Shown here one piece after another: positions 44,480 through 53,767 of a stretch of 64,000 nt of DNA (within the stretch, counting starts at the first letter, position 1; each line of letters opens with the position of its first letter). Source of the stretch: an uncultured Bacteroidota bacterium (GTDB taxonomy: Bacteria > Bacteroidota > Bacteroidia > Flavobacteriales_F > PHOS-HE28). The notes beneath the pieces are model-generated. The model had not been told where the DNA came from, did no database searches, and saw nothing but the letters and a program-made list of their open reading frames with translations. The stretch covers positions 124,001 to 188,000 of the forward strand of contig CADEDY010000002.1 of NCBI GenBank assembly GCA_902826215.1. The letters run 5' to 3'. The position numbers were made by a program, and so were the translations under genes.

Positions 44480-45036
44480 TACTTATCGGTGTAATTGGTC
44501 CGTGAATTCCGTGCGCGCAACTGCTCGATCAGCGCATCGGCTTTGTCGATCGTCAGGTCCTCGTGGAACTGTGCGCCGCATTGCAGCATGGGCGCAGTTC
44601 CACAACTGCCTAGGCATTCTACACCCTTCAAGGTGAACATGCCGTCGGTCGTGGTCTCTCCGCAATGCACGCCTAGTTTCTTTTCCAAATGCGCGATGAG
44701 GTCGTCGCTACCGCGCAACATACATGGCGTCGTGCGACAGACATCGAGCACATAGGTACCGACCGGGTGCAGGTTGAACATGCTGTAGAAGCTGGCCACT
44801 TCATACACCTCGATGTGCTGCAAACCCATCACTTGTGCGACCGCATCCATGGCGTTCACACTGAGCCAACCGTCGTTCTCCGCTTGTGCGATGTGCAGGA
44901 TCGGGATCAGTGCACTCTTACTCTTGCCTTCAGGATAGCGGGACATGATCGTTCTGCATTCCGTCAAGGCCGCCTCGCTGAATGCGAATGGACGGGTGCC
45001 GGCAATGGTGGTGATGGGTCGTGTGCGGGCACTCAT
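44479..45036 (-). CDS. nuoE: NADH-quinone oxidoreductase subunit E
   Basis: A 185-residue thioredoxin-fold subunit with one 2Fe-2S cluster (N1a) held by CRTTPC and CLGSC. The N-terminal 25 residues extend beyond the E. coli protein. It overlaps nuoF and nuoD by single bases, as usual in this operon. Confidence 0.96.
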   Translation of the reverse strand: MSARTRPITTIAGTRPFAFSEAALTECRTIMSRYPEGKSKSALIPILHIAQAENDGWLSVNAMDAVAQVMGLQHIEVYEVASFYSMFNLHPVGTYVLDVCRTTPCMLRGSDDLIAHLEKKLGVHCGETTTDGMFTLKGVECLGSCGTAPMLQCGAQFHEDLTIDKADALIEQLRARNSRTNYTDK

Positions 45037-46271
45037 TACGCGTCGAGTTCACCAGCGATCACGTTCATGCTGCTCATGGTGAGGATCGCATCGCTCAACA
45101 TGCTGCCTTTGATCATCTCCGGAAAGGCTTGATAGTAGATGAAACATGGGCGGCGTAAGTGCAGCCTGAACGGGGTGCGCCCTCCATCACTGACAAGGTA
45201 GAAGCCGAGTTCTCCATTGCCGCCTTCCACGCAGTGGTAGATTTCACCAGCGGGCACATCCGTTTCGCCCATCACGATCTTGAAATGCCAGATCAATGGC
45301 TCCATGGCGCTGTAGACTTCCTCTTTCGGTGGGAGCATCCAGTCCGGAACATCCGCGTGGATCGAGGTCTTGTCGGTCATCGCATCCAACTTGTCCAACG
45401 CTTGCCTGATGATGGAGAGGCTCTCCCACATCTCCTGTTGGCGGACCATGAAGCGATCGTAGGTGTCGCCGCTCTGGCCGACCGGGATAACGAAATCGAA
45501 CTCCTCGTAGCTGCTATAGGCATCGGCGACGCGCACATCGTAATCAACGCCGCAGGCTCGCAGGTTAGGGCCGGTGAAGCCATACGCCAAGGCGCGCTCG
45601 CCGCTCAAGGGACCGCAGTTCACGGTACGGTCCATGAAGATCCGGTTGCGCACCAGCATCTTCTCGAATTCCTTGAGCACGGGAGGTAGACCCTTGAGGA
45701 TGCCACCGATGCGCTCCCATACCAGCGGATTCCAGTCGCGCTGCCAACCGCCGATCCGACCCATGTTGGTGGTGAGGCGCGCTCCACAGATCTCCTCGTA
45801 GATATCGTAGATCTTCTCGCGCCATTGATAGACGTACAAGAAGGGTGTCGTTGCGCCAGCGTCCTGTCCGATGATGGTGTTGCAGATGATGTGGTCCGCG
45901 ATCCGGGCAAGCTCCATCACGACCACCCGCATGTACTGCGCTCGCTTCGGAAGCTCGATGCCGCAGAGCTTTTCCATCGTCATGTGCCAACCCATGTTAT
46001 TGATGGGTGCACTGCAGTAGTTCATCCGATCGGTAAGGGTCGGGATCTGATAGAACGGCCTGCGCTCCGCGATCTTCTCGAAGGCTCGGTGGATGTAACC
46101 GATGGTCTGTTCGGTGTCCAGGATGATCTCGCCGTCCAAGGTCAGCACGTTCTGGAAAATGCCGTGGGTCGCAGGATGGGTAGGGCCGAGGTTGAGCGTG
46201 GTAAGCTCCCGCAGGTCCTTGCCTTCGACCAGGTCGCGCTGCCAGAAATTTGGGCGTTGCGGTTGTTTCAT
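45036..46271 (-). CDS. nuoD: NADH-quinone oxidoreductase subunit D
   Basis: A 411-residue subunit related to [NiFe] hydrogenase large subunits that forms the quinone pocket with NuoB. NLGPTHPATHGIFQNVL holds the quinone-site His, and GYIHRAFEKIAERRPF and GRIGGWQRDWNP are further family marks. It is not fused with NuoC, unlike in E. coli. Confidence 0.97.
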   Translation of the reverse strand: MKQPQRPNFWQRDLVEGKDLRELTTLNLGPTHPATHGIFQNVLTLDGEIILDTEQTIGYIHRAFEKIAERRPFYQIPTLTDRMNYCSAPINNMGWHMTMEKLCGIELPKRAQYMRVVVMELARIADHIICNTIIGQDAGATTPFLYVYQWREKIYDIYEEICGARLTTNMGRIGGWQRDWNPLVWERIGGILKGLPPVLKEFEKMLVRNRIFMDRTVNCGPLSGERALAYGFTGPNLRACGVDYDVRVADAYSSYEEFDFVIPVGQSGDTYDRFMVRQQEMWESLSIIRQALDKLDAMTDKTSIHADVPDWMLPPKEEVYSAMEPLIWHFKIVMGETDVPAGEIYHCVEGGNGELGFYLVSDGGRTPFRLHLRRPCFIYYQAFPEMIKGSMLSDAILTMSSMNVIAGELDA

Positions 46272-46786
46272 CGACCGAAGAAACTATCGTCCTTGTCCTG
46301 ACGTGTGGGGTCTTCCAGCGGATAATCCTTGCGCAATGGAAAGGCTGGGAAATCCTCCATGTTGAGGATGCGCTTCAGGTTCGGATGGCCTGTGAAACGA
46401 ATGCCGAAGAAGTCCCAGGTCTCGCGTTCCATCCAATTGGCGGCGGGCCAAAGGTCCACAGCGGTCCGGAATTCCGGATGGTCCATTGCGGTGCGGCTTT
46501 TCACGCGGATGCGGTGGCCTTCGCGCATGTTGTGCAGGTGATACACGACACTAAGCTCCAGTTCTTCCCCCGGAAAATGCATGCCGCAGAGCGTCGTGAG
46601 AGATCCGAATCCGAAGTCGTCCCGTAACACACCGAGAACATCATGAAGCGCTTCCTTCTCAACGCTGATGCACAGCAGGTCCCGTTCGTGCTCTACTTGG
46701 AGAATGGTTCCGCCGCGCGCAACCATGGCCTCTTTCACCAATTGGTCGCGCTCCGTCTTCACAGCGAAACCCAGCATCTCAATCAA
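46268..46786 (-). CDS. nuoC: NADH-quinone oxidoreductase subunit C
   Basis: A 172-residue peripheral subunit of the 30-kDa family. The signature [39 protein letters not shown] is complete. It overlaps nuoD by 4 nt and nuoB by 8 nt. Confidence 0.96.
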   Translation of the reverse strand: MIEMLGFAVKTERDQLVKEAMVARGGTILQVEHERDLLCISVEKEALHDVLGVLRDDFGFGSLTTLCGMHFPGEELELSVVYHLHNMREGHRIRVKSRTAMDHPEFRTAVDLWPAANWMERETWDFFGIRFTGHPNLKRILNMEDFPAFPLRKDYPLEDPTRQDKDDSFFGR

Positions 46787-47345
46787 TGGCGTATTTCTTC
46801 AGGAGGTCTTCGTACTCCTTGCTGTAGCGCCGGCGAAGGCTCTCGTTCGCGGCCAGCTCCTGGATCTTCAGGATGCCATCGATGATCTGCTCCGGACGTG
46901 GCGGACAACCCGGGATGTAGACATCCACCGGGATGATCCGATCGATGCCTTGCAGCACGCTGTAGGTGTCGAAGATCCCGCCGGTGCTGGCGCATGCGCC
47001 CATGCTCAACACCCATTTGGGCTCGGCCATCTGCGTGTAGACTTCTCGCAGAACGGGAGCCATTTTCTTGGCGATGGTGCCCATCACCATCAGCAGATCG
47101 CTCTGGCGTGGGCTGAAACTAAGTCGCTCCATACCGAAGCGACTGAGGTCGTAATGCGAGCTCATGGCGCTCATGAATTCGATGCCGCAGCAGCTCGTGG
47201 CGAAGGGCAAGGGCCAGAGGCTGTTCTTGCGCGCCAGGCCTATCGCTTGATCGATGGACGTGGCGAAGAAACCCGTGCCGGTGTGACCCTCGGGGGGGGG
47301 CACGATGGTCGGCTTGGGGCGTTCGAGGGACTTCTCTTGGCTCAT
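46779..47345 (-). CDS. nuoB: NADH-quinone oxidoreductase subunit B
   Basis: A 188-residue subunit that carries the terminal 4Fe-4S cluster N2, with Cys pair [17 protein letters not shown] and [10 protein letters not shown]. The N-terminal VPPPEG is encoded by nine consecutive C bases on the coding strand (47292-47300), a potential slippage site. The gene overlaps nuoA by 4 nt. Confidence 0.97.
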   Translation of the reverse strand: MSQEKSLERPKPTIVPPPEGHTGTGFFATSIDQAIGLARKNSLWPLPFATSCCGIEFMSAMSSHYDLSRFGMERLSFSPRQSDLLMVMGTIAKKMAPVLREVYTQMAEPKWVLSMGACASTGGIFDTYSVLQGIDRIIPVDVYIPGCPPRPEQIIDGILKIQELAANESLRRRYSKEYEDLLKKYAID

Positions 47346-47713
47346 TCGAATTTCATGACCCCCTTGCGGAGCACGTAGTAAAGACCGGCCAATACGAAGG
47401 TCACGAAGACCAACATTTCCACGAAACCGATCATGCCCAGCTCCTTGAAGTTAACGGCCCAGGGGTAGAGGAAGATGATCTCCACGTCGAACAGCACGAA
47501 AAGGATCGCGATGAGCAGGTACTTCACGGAGAAGGGCATGCGCGCGTTGCCGTGCTGTTCGATACCGCACTCGAAGCTCTCGTCCTTGTGTTTCCCGTGG
47601 ATCCGAGGTCCGAGCCAAGCGGCCGCAGCGAGCACAAAGCCCACGAACCCCAAAGCGATCAAGGTCTGGAGCGCGATCGGAACGTAGTCGGCCGGGGAGG
47701 AAACTGTTCCCAT
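47342..47713 (-). CDS. nuoA: NADH-quinone oxidoreductase subunit A
   Basis: A 123-residue three-helix membrane subunit. [45 protein letters not shown] includes the conserved loop Cys of the quinone chamber. It is the first of 14 nuo genes in A-to-N order on the minus strand, divergent from dxs. Confidence 0.96.
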   Translation of the reverse strand: MGTVSSPADYVPIALQTLIALGFVGFVLAAAAWLGPRIHGKHKDESFECGIEQHGNARMPFSVKYLLIAILFVLFDVEIIFLYPWAVNFKELGMIGFVEMLVFVTFVLAGLYYVLRKGVMKFE

Positions 47714-47741
47714 AATGGTGCGGGAAGGCGAATAAGGTGGC

Positions 47742-47749
47742 CAAAGGTA
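47742..47749 (-). promoter_or_regulatory. -7 box of the nuo operon
   Basis: TACCTTTG on the minus strand matches TAnnTTTG exactly, 28 nt upstream of the nuoA ATG, in the 162-nt gap shared with dxs. No TTG at the usual -33 spacing. Confidence 0.55.
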
Positions 47750-47851
47750 GGTCGCTGCTTAATCTTGCTTCAGCATTGATACGGGTACTTTTCCCACGAA
47801 CGGCCCGTTGATGACGGCGATCTCCATGACTCCCACGAACCAACGGACCGT

Positions 47852-47859
47852 TAACTTTG
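47852..47859 (+). promoter_or_regulatory. -7 box of dxs
   Basis: TAACTTTG on the plus strand matches TAnnTTTG exactly, 16 nt before the dxs ATG, in the divergent nuoA-dxs gap. The -33 element is not clear. Confidence 0.5.
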
Positions 47860-47875
47860 TTCGATAGTACGACCC

Positions 47876-49822
47876 ATGGGCAAGACCGACCCCACCTATC
47901 CGCTCCTTAGTGGGATCCAACTTCCAGAGGATCTTCGGAACCTGTCCGAAGAGCAGTTGCAACAGGTTTGCACCGAACTGCGCGACTTCATCATCGATGT
48001 GGTCAGCGTGAAGGGTGGCCACTTCGGTGCCAGCTTGGGCGTGGTGGAGCTTTCCGTTGCCTTGCACTACGTGTTCAATACACCATACGACCAATTGGTC
48101 TGGGATGTGGGCCACCAAGCCTACGGCCACAAGATCCTTACCGGGCGGCGCGACATTTTCCATACGAACCGCATCCACAGAGGATTGAGCGGCTTCCCGA
48201 AGCGCAGCGAAAGCGAATACGATACGTTCGGCGTGGGGCACAGCAGTACCAGCATTGGTGGGGCTTTGGGGATGGCCGTCGCCAGCAAGTTGAAGGGCGA
48301 AACGGATCGCCATTGTGTAGCCGTGATCGGCGATGGTGCCATGACGGCCGGTATGGCGTTCGAGGCCCTGAACCATGGCGGCACCGCGAACAGCGACCTG
48401 CTCGTGGTGCTCAACGACAATTGCATGAGCATCGACCCGAACGTCGGTGCACTGAAGGAATACCTCACGGACATCACCACCAGCCACACCTATAACAAGG
48501 TGAAGGATGAAGTCTGGAAAGTGCTCGGGAAAGTGAGCAAGTTCGGCCCGAATGCACAGGCCGTTGCGCAGAAGGTGGAGAACGCTGTGAAGAGCGCTCT
48601 TCTGAAGCAGAGCAACCTGTTCGAAAGCCTTCGGTTCCGCTACTTCGGCCCAGTGGATGGCCACGATGTGGACCACTTGGTGAAAGTGCTGCGTGACCTG
48701 AAGGACATCCCTGGCCCGAAGATCCTGCACATCGTTACCACCAAAGGCAAGGGCTATGCTCCGGCCGAGGCGGGTAGCCCAACAGTATGGCATGCGCCAG
48801 GGCTCTTCAACAAGGAGACCGGCGAGATCATCAAGGTGGTGCCCAAGAGCCCGCAACCGCCCAAGTATCAGGATGTCTTCGGGCATACCATCGTGGAGTT
48901 GGCCGAGAAGAACGAGAAGATCGTTGGTGTGACACCCGCCATGCCCACAGGCTGTTCGCTGAATATCATGATGAAGGCCATGCCCGACCGCGCCTTTGAC
49001 GTAGGCATCGCTGAGCAGCACGCCGTCACCTTCAGCGCCGGCATGGCCACGCAAGGATTGATCCCGTTCTGCAACATCTACAGCTCATTCATGCAACGTG
49101 CGTACGACCAGGTGGTACACGACGTGGCCTTGCAGAACTTGAACGTGGTTTTCTGCCTGGACCGCGGCGGATTGGCAGGTGCCGATGGCCCGACCCACCA
49201 CGGTTCGTACGACCTCGCCTATTTCCGTTGCATTCCGAACATGATCGTGAGTGCCCCGATGAACGAGGAGGAGTTGCGCAACCTCATGTATACCGCGCAG
49301 CTGCCCGAACAAGGCCCCTTCAGCATCCGCTACCCGCGTGGCGAGGGGGTGATGACGGAATGGAAGACGCCGTTCAAGGAGATCAAGATCGGTACCGGTC
49401 GCAAGCTGCGCTCAGGGACGGATGTCGCAGTGCTGTCCATCGGGCACATCGGCAACATCGCTGCCAAGGGGATCGATGCCCTCGAAGCGGATGGATACAG
49501 TGTGGCCCATTATGACATGCGCTTCGTGAAGCCGCTGGACGAAATGTTGCTGCACGAGGTCTTCGGCAAGTTCAAGCACGTGATCACCATTGAGGATGGC
49601 TGCATCCAAGGCGGCATGGGCAGCGCCGTGCTGGAGTTCATGGCCGATCATGGATACAGCGCGCAGGTGAAACGCCTCGGCATTCCCGATCGCTGGGTAG
49701 AGCATGGCTCACAGAAGGAGCTTTACGCCGAGTGCGGCTTCGATGAGGTGGCCGTGGTGGCTGCCGTGAAGGAGATGCTGGCCGATCAGAAGGTGAGCAA
49801 AGGGAAACGGGCCAGCGCTTGA
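47876..49822 (+). CDS. dxs: 1-deoxy-D-xylulose-5-phosphate synthase
   Basis: A 648-residue thiamine-diphosphate enzyme that joins pyruvate and glyceraldehyde 3-phosphate in the first step of the methylerythritol-phosphate route to isoprenoids, including the menaquinone side chain used by complex [17 protein letters not shown], the ThDP motif [18 protein letters not shown] through [12 protein letters not shown], and the transketolase-like [21 protein letters not shown] are all present, with the C-terminal domain complete. Transcribed divergently from nuoA. Confidence 0.97.
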   Translation: MGKTDPTYPLLSGIQLPEDLRNLSEEQLQQVCTELRDFIIDVVSVKGGHFGASLGVVELSVALHYVFNTPYDQLVWDVGHQAYGHKILTGRRDIFHTNRIHRGLSGFPKRSESEYDTFGVGHSSTSIGGALGMAVASKLKGETDRHCVAVIGDGAMTAGMAFEALNHGGTANSDLLVVLNDNCMSIDPNVGALKEYLTDITTSHTYNKVKDEVWKVLGKVSKFGPNAQAVAQKVENAVKSALLKQSNLFESLRFRYFGPVDGHDVDHLVKVLRDLKDIPGPKILHIVTTKGKGYAPAEAGSPTVWHAPGLFNKETGEIIKVVPKSPQPPKYQDVFGHTIVELAEKNEKIVGVTPAMPTGCSLNIMMKAMPDRAFDVGIAEQHAVTFSAGMATQGLIPFCNIYSSFMQRAYDQVVHDVALQNLNVVFCLDRGGLAGADGPTHHGSYDLAYFRCIPNMIVSAPMNEEELRNLMYTAQLPEQGPFSIRYPRGEGVMTEWKTPFKEIKIGTGRKLRSGTDVAVLSIGHIGNIAAKGIDALEADGYSVAHYDMRFVKPLDEMLLHEVFGKFKHVITIEDGCIQGGMGSAVLEFMADHGYSAQVKRLGIPDRWVEHGSQKELYAECGFDEVAVVAAVKEMLADQKVSKGKRASA

Positions 49823-49844
49823 TCCGGCGTAAGGGTCCCGGAAG

Positions 49845-50840
49845 CTATCTTTTCGTCAGTCTGGCGCTACCTAACGTGCCATTCGTGCCCACCCAGGAAA
49901 GGGTGTATTGCCCGGCAGGCACACTGGCCACATCCAGGGTAAGCCGTCGCGTTTGGGGCGAGTTGAACTCTTCCAACCACTGCAAGGCAACGGTCCCTGT
50001 CCCATCGACCAACTGAAGTATGGTCCGGTCCGCTTTGGGTGCTGGTAGGTCAACGGTAATGATGTCCACACAGGGGTCCGGGAAGGGCCGCAGTGCGATG
50101 GGTTTGAAGAGGCTCGATGGATCTTCCTGCCAAGAACCATCCAACCAGCGCATGATGCGATCGGGCGGCGCCCAACCGCTGCGTTCGGTGATCACGAGGA
50201 GCGGCATCGGGGTCTTCGGGCTGTACCAGGCATAGCGCGTTTCGCTGCGCACGGGCGATTGCCTGTAACGTCGGTCAAGGAATACCAGATCACTGCGAAC
50301 GCGAAGGACATTGGAGACCACGCCGTATGGCATGATCAGCGTGCCCCAAGCGTCCGCCTTCACGATGTGCCGTACCTCTAGGATCGACATGCGACCGGCT
50401 CCCGTCACAGCGACAATGGCCGAATCGATCCATTGATCGTTCATGTTGTTGGGAACGAGCAACTCGCGCAAGGGCGGGTCGAAGCGAAGCAGCGCGGTGT
50501 CCGAGTAGGTGCCCATCCACATCAACGCGGTATCCAATTCCAAGAAGTAGGCGGCTGGCTCACCCGGAACTTGCCGAACCAATGAATTGGCCGGGAATGC
50601 ACCTGCACCCGGTGCAATGTCGGTGGTGGACCACGTGTAAGGAACCAACGTGCCGGTCGGCAGGTTGCTATAGTCCCAGCGCAGCGCTTCACCTGGTTGA
50701 CCAGCTTTCAGGTAAGGGATGTCGTGATACCCGAAGACACTGCCCGTGATCGGCATGATGTTGTCATCCAACACAGGCTGGGCGACCAATGCGATCGAAC
50801 GCGCGATGATCAGCAGGGCGAGCAAGCGTGTTAGGGTCAT
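49845..50840 (-). CDS. Secreted protein with T9SS type A sorting domain
   Basis: A 331-residue exported protein: signal peptide TLTRLLALLIIARSIALVAQ, a beta-rich unique body (about 20-245), and a C-terminal 80-residue domain, LRPFPDPCVDIITVDL to RLTKR, which fits the T9SS type A signal (FPNPxxD-like start, GxxVxxW in the middle, LDVASVPAGQYTLSW, and a basic end). It should be secreted and lipopolysaccharide-anchored at the surface. The body has no recognised domain. Its ATG overlaps the stop of the upstream polytopic membrane protein gene (ATGA, 50837-50840), so the two are translated together. Confidence 0.87.
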   Translation of the reverse strand: MTLTRLLALLIIARSIALVAQPVLDDNIMPITGSVFGYHDIPYLKAGQPGEALRWDYSNLPTGTLVPYTWSTTDIAPGAGAFPANSLVRQVPGEPAAYFLELDTALMWMGTYSDTALLRFDPPLRELLVPNNMNDQWIDSAIVAVTGAGRMSILEVRHIVKADAWGTLIMPYGVVSNVLRVRSDLVFLDRRYRQSPVRSETRYAWYSPKTPMPLLVITERSGWAPPDRIMRWLDGSWQEDPSSLFKPIALRPFPDPCVDIITVDLPAPKADRTILQLVDGTGTVALQWLEEFNSPQTRRLTLDVASVPAGQYTLSWVGTNGTLGSARLTKR

Positions 50841-52252
50841 GGGTTGAATTTAAGGGTTCGATCAGTTGGCCAAGGTGTATTGGTCCGTTCGAACGTGTTT
50901 TCGGTCCATCGACACCAAATGTCCGTATCGAGAAGATCGATCCTCGTGCCTCTAAAAGTGATGTATGTCGCGCCCTTGTCATCGGTACGTAGGTCGGTGG
51001 CACGGACGTCGATCAGTAGTGCCTCTTTTTTTCCAGCAAGCAGCACCGCCTCCGTGAAGCCATTCCGGAAGATGAAGGCACCACGGTACGCATCCGGCAG
51101 ATCGAGCAGATAGGCCGGGCCTTCCGGAAGGTGTTCTAGGATGCTGCGCGTCTGGTCCGAAGCCACCCGCCAATGCGACTGACCGATGCGTTGTTGGAAC
51201 ATAGAACCGACAAGGAGCAGGCCCATCAACGCGGTGCGTGGGATCCGGGATGGAACTCGAGCAAGGAATGAGGCGACCAATGCTGCTAGGAATGCGGATG
51301 CGAGATAGAGGTAGCGATCGCTCTCACTGGTGCGTGTGCTCACGGCGCCGATCATCGGGATGAGCAGGGAAAGGGCCATCCACCACCACCAAATGCGTGG
51401 GATGAATTTCGGAGCACGTCCTTTCCAAAGAAGGTACGCTGCAGTGATCGCAAGGAGCCCGAGCAGCAAGCCACCCTTGATGAGTTGTTGATCCGAATTC
51501 GGGTCGGGTGGCAGGAAAAGGCGTACAAGGACTTTGGGAAGGTTTATGATGAACGCGCCATGCTTCCAAGCGAAGAGTTGGTTGAGGTAGGAGTCGGGGC
51601 TCCATCCAACGGCCAACGAACGAGCCAAGAGATAGGCTGAACCAGAAACAAGCATAGCATACATGAAGGTGCGCCGCTCCGTTCGCTCGGTCATCGGAAG
51701 CAGGAACAAGGGAAGAAGAAGTGCGCTTTCGTAGCAAAGCGCTCCAGCGAACAGGATGGAGCCGACAACCCAGTATCGACGCGGTGAACGCGAACTCGTC
51801 GCGATCAACAGGCCGGCAAGAATGGTCGTTGTGCCCAGTACTGATTCCCGGCCGACCAACCAGATCACGCTTTCCTGATGGAAGGGATAGGCAACGAACA
51901 ACAGTGCTGCCGCCCAAGCGGTCCAGCTGCTGGCCGTGTTATCGTTCTGGCCTCTGCTCCGAACCAGTTGGAAGAGCAGGTATGCATTCGTCCCATGCAA
52001 CACGATGTTGAAGCACCGATGTCCGAAGGCTTCCGAACCCCATATCCAATAGCCTACCCGGAAGGTGAGGTCGGACAACGGACGGAAGAAGCCATTGCGC
52101 CAGGGAATACCGTTCACACCCGCATTCCACAAAGCAGAGTGATCATCGCTGAAGGCCGAGAACCCGAGTGTTCCTCCATGGGTCAGGAATGACGCGATGA
52201 TCAGGACCGGCAGGGCGATCCATGTGTTATAGCGTGTCGTGCTCCAGATCAT
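50837..52252 (-). CDS. Polytopic membrane protein, GT-C/TMTC-like
   Basis: A 471-residue membrane protein with roughly 10 helices and a C-terminal soluble stretch of about 100 residues. The first loop SFLTHGGTLGFSAFSDDHSALWNAG and WRNGFFRPLSDLTFRVGYWIWG, followed by FNIVLHGTNAYLLF and FVAYPFHQESVIWLVGRESV, resemble TMTC-type mannosyltransferase-like proteins (lipid-linked sugar donors). A catalytic Asp pair could be that in SDDHS. Specificity is unknown. An ATG at 52252 is used rather than a TTG at 52264. It overlaps the T9SS protein gene and has a TAGCTTTG box 9 nt upstream. Confidence 0.78.
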   Translation of the reverse strand: MIWSTTRYNTWIALPVLIIASFLTHGGTLGFSAFSDDHSALWNAGVNGIPWRNGFFRPLSDLTFRVGYWIWGSEAFGHRCFNIVLHGTNAYLLFQLVRSRGQNDNTASSWTAWAAALLFVAYPFHQESVIWLVGRESVLGTTTILAGLLIATSSRSPRRYWVVGSILFAGALCYESALLLPLFLLPMTERTERRTFMYAMLVSGSAYLLARSLAVGWSPDSYLNQLFAWKHGAFIINLPKVLVRLFLPPDPNSDQQLIKGGLLLGLLAITAAYLLWKGRAPKFIPRIWWWWMALSLLIPMIGAVSTRTSESDRYLYLASAFLAALVASFLARVPSRIPRTALMGLLLVGSMFQQRIGQSHWRVASDQTRSILEHLPEGPAYLLDLPDAYRGAFIFRNGFTEAVLLAGKKEALLIDVRATDLRTDDKGATYITFRGTRIDLLDTDIWCRWTENTFERTNTPWPTDRTLKFNP

Positions 52253-52261
52253 GATGGCGTT

Positions 52262-52269
52262 CAAAGCTA
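52262..52269 (-). promoter_or_regulatory. -7 box of the TMTC-like gene
   Basis: TAGCTTTG on the minus strand matches TAnnTTTG exactly, 9 nt before the ATG at 52252, giving a leader of only a few nt. It supports that start over the TTG at 52264, which lies inside the likely transcription start. Confidence 0.5.
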
Positions 52270-52288
52270 GATGGCTTCCGCTCTACCG

Positions 52289-52296
52289 TAAGTTCG
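52289..52296 (+). promoter_or_regulatory. Possible -7 box of the plus-strand GT-C-like gene
   Basis: TAAGTTCG differs from TAnnTTTG at one position and ends exactly 4 nt before the ATG at 52301, the same spacing as four other candidate leaderless promoters in the window. It is back to back with the minus-strand box at 52262. Confidence 0.35.
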
Positions 52297-52300
52297 CTGC

Positions 52301-53764
52301 ATGTCCCGACGCGAGGTGCTCGTTCTGCTCTGTGCCTTCGCTCTCAGCGTGGCCGTGCGCTGGCCCTTGCTCAACAGGCCGCTCTCCGCTCATCATGAGT
52401 ATTGCACGGCCTTCACCCTGATCGCCCTGTCCAATTGGTATGATGATGGTTTTGCGGCACATCACGGGGTACCTTCCGGTGGTTGGGTCAAAGAAGGTGC
52501 GAGCTTGTACGCTGACACGTTCGATCGGAATGAACGCGCGGTCGGGGTCTATTACTTCTCGCATCCGCCATTGGCCTACGATATCCCGTACGCGGTGTTC
52601 CGGCTCCTCGGTGTGGCGCCGAACGTCGTCGGGCTTCAGGCCATCAACGTGTTCTTTCAACTGATCGCCATCGGAGCCTTGTTCTTCGCGGTGCGTTGGG
52701 GCTGGCCGCAGGCACCCTCGTTCGCAGCCCTCTTCGCGTCCGTGTTGTATTGCTTCTTGCCCGCAACACTTTGGTTCCATGGCAACGCGTACATGAGCGA
52801 CCTGTTCGTTCAGGTGCCTTGGCTGTTGCATGTGGCTGCTGCAGTGCGCATGTTCCGTTCACCATCCTACGTTGCTCGACGTGATCTTTTCTACTTCGGG
52901 CTTACCCTCTTTCTTACCGTGTACACCAGTTGGTTGGGTGTGTTCGCCGGTGCTGCTGCAATCGTGTTCGTTGGTCTACGATGGTGGCGGGATCGAAGGG
53001 CTCCATTGGCTTCTGTGATCCTCGTTGTGTTCTTGGCCGTCGGTTCCGCACTTGCGATCACAGCGTGGCGATATCTTCAGGTGATCGACGCAGGAGCGCT
53101 TTGGGCACAGATGGCTTCGCGTTTCGCGGCGCGCGGCTCATTCGATCCGAGCGCAGGGATCACCGTACATCTCCGCCAACTGATCGAGAACTATCGCATC
53201 GGTTTCCTTCCAGTCCTCTTGCTGCTCGCTGGGCTACTATTCCATCGTTCCATTGTGCGGAAGGAACGCCTCCGGATCCCGGTCGATGGTTCGGCCTTCC
53301 TCGTACTGACCGGCTTGCCCGTGGTTTTCGACCACGCATTCCTGCTTCAATATGCCGACCATGACTTCGCAGCGCTGAAGGCCGCTCCTTTCCTCTGCGG
53401 ATGCGCGGGTGTGTGGCTCTCAAGGGTCCCATTCCGAGCTGCTGCGATCGCATTGAGCGCGACCTGCCTGGCGGGTGTGCTCTACTTCTATCGTCTCAAC
53501 CCCTTGCCGGGGAAGGACCACGGTCGGTACACGCAGGAGATGGAACTCGGTCACTTCATCGCGGAGAATGCATCGCCGGATGAAGTGGTGTTCGCCATCG
53601 GTCTTTCAACCGAACCGCAAGTTGCATGGTATGCCCGGCGCAATGTGATCGGCATTGGAACAATAGAAGATGCTCGACAATTCCTTGTTGAGCACGAAGC
53701 AGAGCGAGGAGTGGTCTTCCGCAAGCAAGGTGATTCCACTTCCGTGGAACACATCATGCGCTGA
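52301..53764 (+). CDS. Polytopic GT-C-like membrane protein
   Basis: A 487-residue membrane protein with about 10-11 helices. The start RWPLLNRPLSAHHEYCTAFTLIALSNWY has the Arg-Pro-Leu and acidic/His first loop of lipid-phosphate-sugar glycosyltransferases (ArnT/PMT type), and SHPPLAYDIPYAVFRLLG resembles their second-loop HPPL motif. The last 100 residues are soluble (ENASPDEVVFAIGLSTEPQVAWYARR). It probably moves a sugar from a polyprenyl-phosphate donor to an extracytoplasmic acceptor, but this is by resemblance only. It diverges from the TMTC-like gene and converges with the next GT-C-like gene, 3 nt between stops. Confidence 0.78.
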   Translation: MSRREVLVLLCAFALSVAVRWPLLNRPLSAHHEYCTAFTLIALSNWYDDGFAAHHGVPSGGWVKEGASLYADTFDRNERAVGVYYFSHPPLAYDIPYAVFRLLGVAPNVVGLQAINVFFQLIAIGALFFAVRWGWPQAPSFAALFASVLYCFLPATLWFHGNAYMSDLFVQVPWLLHVAAAVRMFRSPSYVARRDLFYFGLTLFLTVYTSWLGVFAGAAAIVFVGLRWWRDRRAPLASVILVVFLAVGSALAITAWRYLQVIDAGALWAQMASRFAARGSFDPSAGITVHLRQLIENYRIGFLPVLLLLAGLLFHRSIVRKERLRIPVDGSAFLVLTGLPVVFDHAFLLQYADHDFAALKAAPFLCGCAGVWLSRVPFRAAAIALSATCLAGVLYFYRLNPLPGKDHGRYTQEMELGHFIAENASPDEVVFAIGLSTEPQVAWYARRNVIGIGTIEDARQFLVEHEAERGVVFRKQGDSTSVEHIMR

Positions 53765-53767
53765 TCC

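Noticed and set aside
43163-44494. A 443-codon plus-strand frame opposite nuoF
   Set aside because: nuoF carries every NADH, FMN and 4Fe-4S motif; the antisense product has no recognisable feature.
47759-49054. A 431-codon minus-strand frame opposite dxs
   Set aside because: dxs is intact with ThDP motifs and has its own -7 box; the antisense frame is composition-driven.
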